64,000 bases of DNA from contig NBAY01000119.1 in assembly GCA_002794775.1 (NCBI GenBank), positions 1 through 64,000 on the forward strand, written 5' to 3'. The stretch is from Porodaedalea pini (lineage: Eukaryota > Basidiomycota > Agaricomycetes > Hymenochaetales > Hymenochaetaceae). The translations under genes were made by a program, and so were the position numbers. How positions within the stretch are numbered: the stretch's first letter is position 1; the number at the start of each line of letters is the position of its first letter. This document shows positions 11,413 through 21,298 of this stretch, piece by piece. The notes under the pieces were generated by a model, which saw only the letters and a program-made list of their open reading frames with translations, was not told where the DNA came from and made no database searches.

Positions 11413-11859
11413 AGTATACTCAACTAGGCACCTGTAAAAGATTTAGATACAGTCAACTAGTCATATCTAATCTTTTAAGCTAGTAGTCCAGGCCTAATAT
11501 TTAAGCACAGCTTAAGCCTGATTGCTTTCAAGTCTCTCTTTCATTTCAACTTTGAATCTCTTCCCCTGCATCCTGGGATTTTACACTGTATTGATACTTT
11601 GTGTATCTCAGAGCATTAGATGCTTAGTACCTCAAAGTCAAGTTATGATGTTCAGAAGGTCAGCAACATGTCAGAAATGATAAGAATGCTCCAGTGGGCT
11701 TACACTCTTTCTATGTTTTGATCTCAGTTTCTCTCTTAGTTTATACTCTTTACTCTACTTAGGCATTCAAACTGATCCTAATGTATCAGACCCTTGCACT
11801 TGTTTAATTTTAAATAGCTCTACTTAAGTGTCCAGTGCAGCTATATCACTCTAGTTAGA

Positions 11860-12307
11860 AGTTCTCATAGAGCCTATGACATATAATCTCTCTGATATAG
11901 TTAGAATGCTAGAGCTTGATTCCCAATGTTTAATGTTAGAATACCATTAATGATTTCTTAGGTAGTCATTACACTTTTAGCTGACTCATATTTATTTCCA
12001 TTTCTCTCATACTGCTGTACAATTTCCCTATTTCTCCATTTGTCTTACAGTATATAGAACTGCTCAATACTATCTCTATTATCTTTATTATCTTAGTCCC
12101 TCTAATAGCAACAAATATCATTTTGTCCTGTGTGTCTAGCATGCTCAGCATTCTTTCCTGTCTGACCCAGACTACTGTTGACCAAAATTCAATTCATACC
12201 AAAGGTCAGTTATGTAGCTAATGAATCATAAACTAAACAATAGCAAGATCACTAAATTGTAGGATTAAAAACAATAAAATACAGCATTTATAAAGCCCCT
12301 AGATTTT
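11860..12307. other. AT-rich intergenic DNA beyond the inverted repeat
   Basis: No gene or known motif seen. Pairing partners, if any, would lie left of the window. Confidence 0.5.
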
Positions 12308-12540
12308 ATGGCAAAAACAAATTGGGTGTGCCCAAAAGTCCCCCAGACAGTCAGTGACAGTGACATATCTGGGCACTCCCAGGGCACTCCCACTGGGGGT
12401 GCCCAAAAACTGGGCAGGCCCAGTTGGGAGTGCCCAAATGATCTGGGTGCACCCAACTTTCCCACAGTAAAAAAAATTGGGCACACCCAACCCGCACCCA
12501 CTGGGAGTGCCCAGCAGATTGGGCACGCCCAGGGTCAATA
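12308..12540. repeat. Degenerate relatives of the minisatellite palindrome
   Basis: Several imperfect copies of TTGGGTGTGCCCAA-like and TGGGTGCACCCAA-like palindromes (for example near 12319, 12446 and 12477), alternating with GGGAGTGCCCA and CTGGGCAGGCCCAG. They are irregularly spaced, unlike the ordered arrays at 456-895 and 10965-11412. They are clearly of the same motif family but lie outside the inverted repeat. Confidence 0.7.
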
Positions 12541-13200
12541 CCTAAATGGTCAATTAGTTGTGTGTATGAATAGTCCTACTTGGTCTGCTCAGAGGGGTAG
12601 CCTGAAGTGAGTTCGCACGCTTTCAGACGCGCACAGTGCCCTCCGAGTCTGCGTACATTCACCACTGGCATCACCTCGTGTCCCCGCCGCCTCGACGGAC
12701 CCACCACAAAACTCTCACAAGTTTGATCAGCAAAAGCCAATCCTAATTGGACAGTCCTGGTCACGAAGAGTTTCCCGCTTTACGTCCGATCACATCCAAA
12801 TCCTGTACCTAATATCTAGTACCCTTTCTATTATTGAAGGGGAGACACATCAGTCAGATTAATGCATCTTGATACATCTAAGCTGGAGGCTCCGCACTAT
12901 CATGATCCTTTGATCTGCCTTTGGTAGCTGTAGCTTCGTCCGTGAACTCCGTACTATGCATCAGAGGGCTGCAATCCTGTACCGGCATCCCTTTTTCATT
13001 TGATATGGGAATACTCTGGTCCGTCAGCGACATCTTCTGTATGCACCGGTCGTCATTGCTTAAATAAAGGCCCAGACTCAGACTTATGGTTGATAAATAA
13101 TAATGATTCTCAATATGATAACTACAGTAGCATGTACATTGGAAGCGTCTATCGAAATGGTGACTCGTTCGTAGGGAGATGTGGGTCATATGCGGTAATG
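12541..13200. other. Intergenic stretch, nothing recognised
   Basis: Contains only short ORFs without conserved motifs. It probably includes the 3' flank of the reverse-strand membrane protein gene that ends at 13201. Confidence 0.4.
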
Positions 13201-14739
13201 CTAGTCAACAGGCGTTGACGCTCTGGGGCTTTCTTTGCGCAGAGGTGACTCGATATCTACAAGGAAGACATCATCTCGCCTGCCATTTTTCAAGCTCGAC
13301 TCTTTTCCGTTTTCGAGGTCTCCCCCAAGATCTTCCAGCGGGTAATCGTCGTTTTCAGTGAGAGATGGAGATCTCACGCGAGCCGCACTAAACGAGTTGA
13401 CTGCTGTGCCAGTTGATCTTGAAGCATTCGCAGCACCAAAGCGGATGTTCGTGTCGACAGCTTCCTTTGGCTGATTTCCGGGCCCATGCGTGAATCCAAA
13501 TCCGACGCGAACGACGATCAAGAAAGGCGTGAATGCCTTTTTGTTTCTGTTCAGCCTGCAGTACGGACTGGAACGATGCAAAGAAAGGTAGGACGTACCG
13601 CAAGCTGCGCTGATATGCTAATCATCAGAACCAGTAAAGGACTATCCAGGATAATAAAAACAAGGAGCGCGATCATCGAGCTCGTGAAGATGGCACCAGA
13701 CTCGACGACAGTAAGTATCGGCGCCAAGTATCTGTTCGTATCGGGACCGGTTGTAACGTATGAGCGCACAACGGAGGTACGTCCAAGATGCCAAAGTCGA
13801 CCAGCGATTCCGATGGTGGTCGAGAGGTTCACCGAGCCGAGAAATGATAAGGCAATCACGTTTATAGCGCTCTGCGCATCGTTCGAGGCTCCTGGTTTCA
13901 ACGAACTGGCCGTGTCATATAGAGCAAAAGCTGTCCACAAAATCAGCCAAAGAACGAGGAGAAACTGAAAAAGGATTCACGAACCAGTGTGACAGAACTC
14001 AAGCATGATCTAGAAATAATGTATTGTGCGTTAAGCTCATCCTTTACAGATAAATGTGATTTGGACTGGTATCTTACTGGCACAACAATGACTTTCCAGT
14101 TCTTGGCCCACACTAAATATAATCGCCATATGAGGACGATATCTTGAGTGGTGTCCTAGAGTGCATGCACCACTCAAATCGTATGTATAGCATAGTGTGA
14201 CGGAAATCATGCTCACGAGGAGAGGGTAAGAGTATGACTTGAGCCTTCCTGCGGGTGTTGTGATAGTTGTCCAGTACAGAAGGGATGCGGCAGGAACTGA
14301 CGTTCTTGGAGCTTGGATAAATGCTTCCCGGACCTGTTGTAGGGAGGACCCGATGTGCAACGTAGCTAGAACAAACAATATCGTGCTTGTTACAAGCAGC
14401 GGCCTTTTGCGTAGTTTGGAGGTAAGAATTATTAGAAGACAGATCGGAAAGAGCACTAACCATTGACCCTTTCCTGATGAGGTCCGCCGAGCTAAGATGT
14501 ACATGCAAGAGACATAAAGCAACGCGCTGGAGATGGATGAGTGTGAGGAAAGCGATGGGAGTTATACAATCACTTACTTCGCTCCTAAGTGCGCATGAAA
14601 ATACAATGAGCTCAAATGTCTCTGCAAATGCACGGAAGTAAATCTCACCGTAAATCAGGGTCGCTACCATTATACCGATAAGGTTGTAATCGTCAATGGG
14701 CGGAAGCAAATTGAAAAGGTCGACTCCGCTAGCAGACAT
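13201..14739 (-). CDS. Multi-pass (7TM-like) membrane protein of an agaricomycete family
   Basis: Proposed start at 14739 (MSASGVDLFNLLPPIDDYNL). Several short introns are needed: a donor after IMVATLIYG, another before ALLYVSCMYILARR, and further ones in the middle. Hydrophobic segments follow (LFPICLLIILTS, LLVTSTILFVLATLHI, LLVSMISVTLCYTI, DIVLIWRLYLVWAKNW, NVIALSFLGSV, ESGAIFTSSMIALLVFIIL), then TPFLIVVRVGFGFTHG and a long polar, Ser- and acid-rich cytoplasmic tail ending at 13201. The order of WRLYLVWAKNW, VVESGAI and VVRVGFG matches a large family of uncharacterised agaricomycete membrane proteins. A relative lies at 55084-56483. The function is unknown; a receptor-like role is only a guess. 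Exon borders in the centre are approximate. Confidence 0.72.
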
Positions 14740-15208
14740 GACAGATCGTTCTTCAAGAGTCAGGGCGAGCGAAAGTGGCAAAAAAAAGGAGTTCGTGCGC
14801 GTCGTATGTGCCACAACCCTCGAGGCGCCGCCTTGATGACAGATCGTTGAAGAGTTATGGGCGGCCCACGTTGGGGCCTTCTGAATTTCTACCGGAACGT
14901 ATTTTAACTTTTCGGTCTCCCGCGGAGTTCAAAATCAATTCTAAAAGATCGAATCGGGCTTTGTTTATGTTTCTAATGTCTATCACGATCAAGCCAAATT
15001 AAAAATTTAGAGTTCGATAGCAGGGTTTCAGTGGTACAGACTCGCTGACTTCGTACCTTGATTATGATAACAATTATCGTGTTCACGCGCTGACGAGGTT
15101 CATTTGAAAATGTACAAGAAGTCAAACTAAAGACAGTTACCAAACAAGATGTTCGGAAGATCATGTCTCTGATCCACGCACAGACAGGGCAGAAGAACAT
15201 GTCAAACC

Positions 15209-16569
15209 CTAGACCGCTGCCCGGCCCCAAAGAGACTCGATCCATACCCCAACATCCTTCAACGCTTCGGATCGCTCAGGCTCGTGCCAAGGCATCCCAA
15301 CGAAATCGTGAGTCGCATCCTTTTTCTCGAAATACGTAACACCATCGCTGCCAGTGTCGGCGATGAGGCGATCGCGCAAGGTGCGCACAGAATCCAGGTC
15401 GACTTCTGCGTCTCCGATGACTATGAAAGTTTTTGGAAATCCCTTGAAGAGACCACTGGCATGCGTGAGACGGAGAGACGAGGGTGACATCCACTGGTTG
15501 ACTTCCGCGTCCTCGCGCTTCATGTTTCCGATGAGGCTTCGCAGTGTGTAGCCCTCGAAGAACTTGGTTGCAAAATCTGCCCTACTATTCCGCTCCAGTG
15601 AAGAACCTTTTCCGGAATGTGTGTTGCACCATTCTGTCATCGGCGAAAGGAGTAAGACTCCGGCGGGGACAGGCAGCTCTGGAAAGTGTTGTAGTACGAG
15701 GTAGCGTACAAGTGCTATAGCAAGATGACCACCTGATGAATCGCCACCGATGATAATGTTTTCTGGGAGGAACTGGAGCTCATTTATGAGATAGTTGTAA
15801 CCAGAAAGAGCGTCGAGGAGTGCCGCCGGAAAGGCATTGGCGGCAGGAAACGGAGCAGAAGAGCTGATACGGAATCCACATGCGAAGACGCGCGAAAATG
15901 TATCGGTATTTTCCAGAATACCATGCGCAACTGTAACGATTGCGCCTCCCTTCGGATGTGGGGTGCTGACAACATAACCGCCACCTTTGCCTCTTTAAGT
16001 ATCACAGCCGAGTTTGCATAGATGTAATTTACCAGCTTACCATGCAGATGGAGAACGACTTTCTCGTTCTTTCGCGCTACCTGATCAGATTTTCCTTCAA
16101 ATGACGAGGCTGTGTACCAATATCCAAACGTTTTCTGTGGAGAAACAGCATTGAGCTGTGCCAGGTCCTTTATCTCGCCGGCGACGAATTGGGAAGTAAT
16201 GGGCGAGACCCAGACGAAGCCGAGTTCCTCAGCCTTTCCTGATTTAACAATATCTTCTGGGTCCTGTCCGGGAAACTTTGGCATACCAGCGCCGTACCAT
16301 GTTTCGACAAAAGCATGCATGGCGGCAACGAGAACTGTCCGACCAAGCGTCCAGCTCCTGCGCGGGCGCAGTGAGGGAGGTATGGCCGTGATGACCCAGA
16401 ACGGAAGCCGGACACATACGGCGCCCAAGCCAAAGATGAGATAATATACAGTTTTGAATGGTTGGCGACGGAATTCAAACATCCCGAATCTATGGCGGTA
16501 GATGAGGTGTGGTAGCAGATGAGAGTAGAAACGGCTTGCGGCACAAAGTATGAGGATGATCCAATACAA
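15209..16569 (-). CDS. Alpha/beta-hydrolase fold-3 (HSL/esterase-lipase family) with N-terminal membrane segment
   Basis: Two exons, 16569-16041 and 15984-15209, joined across a 56-bp GT..AG intron, give 434 residues in frame. The splice restores the oxyanion-hole motif HGGGYV. The nucleophile elbow is GGDSSGGHL, and the C-terminal acid and His lie in VIGDAEVDLDSVRTL and DATHDFVGMP, completing a Ser-Asp-His triad. The first 30 residues and a second stretch (VYYLIFGLGAVCVRLPFWVI) are hydrophobic, suggesting a membrane-anchored enzyme. The family hydrolyses carboxyl esters such as acylglycerols, sterol esters or xenobiotic esters; the substrate here cannot be deduced. The methylsterol oxidase gene at 17266 is transcribed away from it, leaving about 700 bp of shared upstream DNA. 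Confidence 0.9.
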
Positions 16570-17265
16570 CGTTTCGTTCGACGTTTGTACTGCTGATCCT
16601 AACTTGCTGTGTCACTTAGATGAAGTTTGACGCCCTGCTGGTGTCCAAGGCGCCCATGCCCTCCACGCACTGCTTCACGGCGAGAAAGCGGAGAGTATGA
16701 TTTACCAGGAAAAGACAAAACCTACGTGAATTGCCGGGTGATAGGGCGTAATGGAAGACAGACGCATCACTATCAAATCATCGGGAAGAGAAGTCGGAAA
16801 TTTCTCAGCGCCGCTAGAAAGCAGTGCTATATTTGATAAGGTAAATACAGCCAGCCGTCGGCTTCTCAGAATTGTGACCGGGTTCGCGTCAAACTCCCTC
16901 ATTTGGTGTGACCGTAGACTGCTTTGTCTTTGAACGTTGTCCAGAATGCGGTGGACATACAAGTTTATGACGGGAAGCGAACTCCAACAGGAACGAAGAC
17001 CAGTTGGCTGTCATAGTATCAGCGCCGAACAATCACGATGGCGTAGTCTGCTTCGACGTGTAACCCTTAACTTTTCTACGCGAGATCTATCTCTTTTACT
17101 CCCGTCTTCCATCAGGCAGACTCGGACGCGCTCGAATCAAACATGTATTCGAGACAGTCCGAGACTTATCTGGGCTTACCTGATCGACCAGGGTCACCCC
17201 CTGTTGCTGCCAGGGACACATTTAGGCTATCAACCAACGTCTAAAGTCTTTTTACTGTCTGCACA
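16570..17265. other. Divergent intergenic region
   Basis: Separates the reverse-strand hydrolase and the forward-strand sterol oxidase and must hold both promoters. No clear TATA box or regulator site was recognised. An 86-codon reverse ORF at 16702-16962 has no recognised motif. Confidence 0.4.
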
Positions 17266-18356
17266 ATGCTCAACGCGACCCTCGAGAGCGCAGACTATTC
17301 AAATGTCGACTTTGCGCAACTCAACTGGCTGGAGGTGAAGTGGACACAATGGTACCTCTCATTCGACGACATTACGATCGCCACGGGTCTCATGCTTTTC
17401 CTCTTACATGAGACTGCGTATTTCGGACGGTGCATCCCCTGGATTATCATCGACGCCATTCCCTATTTTCGCAGGTGGAAGATCCAACCCAACAAGATCC
17501 CTTCGGCGGAGCAGCAGTGGGAGTGCATGAAGTTGGTTTTGATCACACATTTTACGCTCGAGCTGCCTCAGGTGAGTCAGTTGTTCGACTTTGCTTCGCA
17601 TGACTCGTTAATTTCTACATTGCGCGCAGATATGGCTGTTCCATCCACTTGCAGAGTCCATTGGGATGGCAACGTGGCAGGTTCCTTTCCCTTCTTGGCC
17701 TGAGATGTTCAGTCAAATAGCGCTGTTCTTCATCTTTGAAGATCTGTATACCTATTGCGTCCATCGAACGATGCACTACGGGCCGCTGTACAGGACAATC
17801 CACAAATGGCACCACAGGTACTCCGCACCGTTTGGACTCGTCGCCGAATACTCGCATCCTGTGGAAGTTGTCGTTCTCGCTTCCGGCACTTTCGCTGGCC
17901 CGCTGCTCTACTGCTACTTCACGCACTCGCTCCATGTCATCACTGTATACCTCTGGGTTGCACTACGACTATTCCAAGCGATTGACGCTCATTCCGGATA
18001 CGGTGCATTCTCTTCATTTTATACGCATACCATCTCTTTCACTGACGGCTCTGACAGATTTTCCCTGGTCCCTGCAACACATCCTTCCATTCTGGTCTGG
18101 AGCCGAACATCACGATTTCCACCACATGGCGTTCGCGAGCAACTACAGCACGTCGTTCCGCTACCTCGACTTCATATTCGGGACGGATAAAAAGTACCGC
18201 GAGCACAAGGCGAAGCTCCGCAGGCTGAAAACCATCGCCGCGAGCAAGGGGGTTCCGTGCGAGGAGCAGGATGCGATTGAGCGCAAACTGTTAGAGACAT
18301 TGGAGAAGACGGGTCTACTTGCGGAAGCGGCCACGGAGAATACGAAAGTGTGGTGA
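17266..18356 (+). CDS. ERG25: C-4 methylsterol oxidase (fatty acid hydroxylase superfamily)
   Basis: Three exons (17266-17571, 17630-18002, 18058-18356) give 325 residues with both introns GT..AG and in frame. The three histidine clusters that bind the di-iron centre are present in order: HRTMH in EDLYTYCVHRTMHYG, HKWHH in TIHKWHHRYSAPFG, and HHDFHH in GAEHHDFHHMAF. Hydrophobic membrane stretches flank them (ITIATGLMLFLLHE, YLWVALRLFQAIDAHSGY). Known family members oxidise the C-4 methyl group of sterol intermediates in the ER during ergosterol synthesis. Length and motif spacing fit ERG25-type enzymes. The Lys-rich C-terminus (DKKYREHKAKLRR) does not end in a classical KKXX signal. A paralogue acting on another sterol or lipid is possible. 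Confidence 0.92.
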
Positions 18357-19779
18357 TTATAGGGCTTCGTTGCTTTCCTTGTCTGTTCACCATCATTCGT
18401 AGCTACTATCTTTCGCTGTATACTGTCTAATATGCAGCACACTAATATCTACTCTTTAGTCTCATTGGTACCGGGAAATGCAACACGCACTCGTTTCTCG
18501 ACGGCCTTTAAAGCAACTGTCAAATAGCTGCTTCTGCCAGCAGAAACGTGTGAAGAGAAACTGGCTAGATTGTCCAGTGATGCGAAGTGGTTCGGAACAT
18601 TTCGGGGCGAAAAGCAAACGCAGCGTCGTGGAACACGATTGGATCCTCGAGATCTTCCAGCTGCTACATTCGTGCAAATGAAACATTGCAAGTGATGTAG
18701 TTCGAAGTTTACACATTCGGGCGCCATACCTTATGGAAACGAGTTACCTGCAGGTACTTAGCTCTAAAAAATGTAGCTCTAAAGGAAAGTGACGTTTTAG
18801 GTTTCGGGCGGCCAAGTTGAGAGGGAGAGAAAGAGAAAAGAGAAGAACCCGTCCAGAACGAGCTTGCGAAGTTTTGCTGTGCTCGACAGTCATGTACTTC
18901 GACGAGGAGACTGAAGCCTGAATGTTGTGATCCACGGTCGTTCTCCACGTTCATTAATATTGTTCTATACTGCAAGATCACCCTTGATATGGAATACTGC
19001 CGGTCACCAAGTTTGAAGTAGGACAAGCGAACCATATGCATCATTGTAGGGAAGCGCCAGCAGGCCTTTAACACGACTAGGTCTACTTCTGCATGCTGCA
19101 TTAAACATCTTCAACGTGCTTGACGGACCCGAGCTTCCCTGCCTCTACAACAGCAATTAAGAATGTCAGAGTTGATTGACGCTCGTCGATGCAAGTGCGG
19201 CACATGAGCCAAGCATTCTAGTTTGTGAACATCCCATTTGTGATCTGACTGCAGCCTGCAGACAAGAGCAAGTTTTCGGCATGCTTCGTACACCTGCGCC
19301 CTTGTTCTGGAAGCGCCTCTCAATCATCCGCGCCTTTATATTTGTAGCTATAGTCATTCGATTGGCCAATTTGGTTTTCTATGGGCAAAGCTTCACTGCC
19401 GAGACGTGCCTCTTTCGCGGTTCTGTGACTCCAGAACTATCCTATTAGTCTAAAGTTTGGTAGCAGGGTCTTTCCGTAACAGAGAGCTTTACTCCGCTCT
19501 TTACCACAAGGTCAATTTGCAAGCCCATCATCCGGCGAGCAAGTCCTGGTCCCAGCGTTTCCGATGACAAATCAGGTGTTTTCCCTTCGTTTCCCGCGAG
19601 AGCAATTAGCGATTGCGAAACTCCACTTAGTTGGGAGGCTATTGACCATCTGTGGAGATTTCTTGACCCACACGAAGGAGAGGTATACGTGAGGTACGAG
19701 GTGCGCTTGATTTCCTTGTATTTTTGCTACCTGCACATATTGACGGTTGTGTGTACGCAGAGCCGAGGAAGACGCCAGG
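18357..19779. other. Long intergenic region
   Basis: About 1.4 kb with scattered short ORFs in all frames and no conserved motif. I see no gene here. Confidence 0.4.
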
Positions 19780-19871
19780 TATAAATTTCTTCGCTTGTCA
19801 CAACGACTCAAGCTCACGACAAATACATCGGTTGTCTTCAAACTATCATGAAGGTCTCTGCGAGCTTTGCA
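19780..19871 (+). promoter_or_regulatory. TATA box and possible first exon of a secreted small protein (remnant)
   Basis: TATAAAT at 19780-19786 lies 62 bp before an ATG at 19848. The eight codons MKVSASFA run straight into a GTAAGT donor at 19872. This layout is typical of a fungal gene whose signal peptide is split by an early intron. No convincing second exon could be followed, so it may be a decayed gene. Confidence 0.25.
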
Positions 19872-19879
19872 GTAAGTGC

Positions 19880-21298
19880 GTGTAATTGCGGACCCATGGA
19901 ATAAGCGAGAATTAGATAGCACTTAGATACAAACTTTTCAAGATATTTTTCCCATAATCCGCTTGGCTGCTGGCACTACTAGCGTAAACGTCTCAGTAAA
20001 ACATCCTGAGCGGTGTCGATGAGCCCGTACCTTTCTCTCTTAGCCATCTGAACACCAGCCCGGTTGCGAGAGGTCGCAGTAACTTGTCTGACCGTAGGGA
20101 TTTATCACGGGACGCCTGCAGCTACTCGGGTGCACTCGACGCATCTTGTTATTATTGGAGCCTAGAGGTGTCTTAGCCATGCCTTTGCTTAGTGACCAGC
20201 GTCCCTTGAGATGCCGGGTAAGAACAGAGAAGCCGTGATGACATTGGTGGCCTTGCTTGTGACGAGCAGGATGTCCGTCTCGACGCGGACACTCTTGTTG
20301 AAGGTGTTTTGTAGACTAGTGTCGACTTCGAGGCGACACTACAGTATGTCTCCGTCACCCCGTAGCATCTTGAGAGCGCGACGAGATGTCGGCGTGCCGA
20401 CCATTCGTAACGTGTCACGTCCACGTCACGTTCTTGTTCTTAAAGCGCGCAAAAGAAAAGAGAGGGTATATACAGACTCTGCTATCGACCTCGTCTGACA
20501 TTCGCATTACTTAATCGTGCTTACCTGTGTCTTCACTGCCGCCATATCAGACGAAGGTTACGAACAGCGAAAGACGTGTCATCTGAGGCGCCTGTTCTAG
20601 CAATTCAACGCGTCGCCTTCGTCATCATCGTATGCTTGCCTATTGGACACCGTCATCTGTTCATGCTACCAGACTTCCTTACAGATAACTTGGTATATAT
20701 GACCATCAGTGCAGTTCAGAAAGGGAGCTTCGACAGATCAAGAGGGGCAAGGAATAGTACGTGAGAATTCAGATCATTCCCAATGGAGCTGAAATTATAC
20801 GTGACCCAAGCTATCGCAATTACTTGAATTAGCTCCCGGGACCCCTACATATTCCTTAATTACCTGCCGCCACATCAGCTAGTCATACGAACGATCCGAC
20901 CTGGTGCGGTAAACTTGGATTTTCGAGTCGTTGCGACCTCATTTGGGTCCGAAGTTCGATGATAAAACTAGGTCTTAGGGATGGTGCGCACCAATGCTCG
21001 TACCCGTGGCGATTTAACAGCCTCCCTGTTAGTTGAGACCTTAAGTTCATATAACTAGTTGATTTCTGCGCCACACTACTCACCGCAAAGTACTCTGACG
21101 TGCCGAGGAAAGGTTTAATGTACTACCTGGGAAGCTTTATGACCGAGACAGCTCCATCGTCGCCACCGGGTCTCCTGAAGGCTATTAGTATTATTGGAAA
21201 GGGGCGAGCCATGTTATTTCCTATTAATGCACTTGGTCATGAGAGGATCTAATCAAAATTCCCTTTGGGCCTCGATACCTGACCACTCACTACTCAGC
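19880..21298. other. Long intergenic region upstream of the aminopeptidase
   Basis: No gene recognised. A TATATA run near 20468 (GGGTATATACAG) could be a promoter element but has no evident downstream reading frame. Confidence 0.35.

Larger units (their letters stand above)
1..11859. mobile_element. Giant inverted repeat (fold-back-like unit) carrying host gene fragments
   Basis: The left arm (1-5772) and right arm (6093-11859) are reverse complements over about 5.77 kb, separated by a unique spacer at 5773-6092. Position 1 pairs with 11859, so the outer end of the left arm lies at or beyond the window edge and the true termini and any target-site duplication cannot be seen. The arms differ at only a few sites that I noticed: for example an extra A near 1292, an extra A near 5660, single-base indels near 4885 and 5117, homopolymer length near 2960, and substitutions near 4733, 4802, 5160 and 5192. 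Each arm contains a minisatellite and fragments of FAS2, a cyclin, RPS6 and HSP90 in mixed orientation. No transposase is visible. It could be a fold-back or non-autonomous element that captured gene pieces, a segmental inverted duplication, or an assembly fold-back artefact. Confidence 0.75.
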
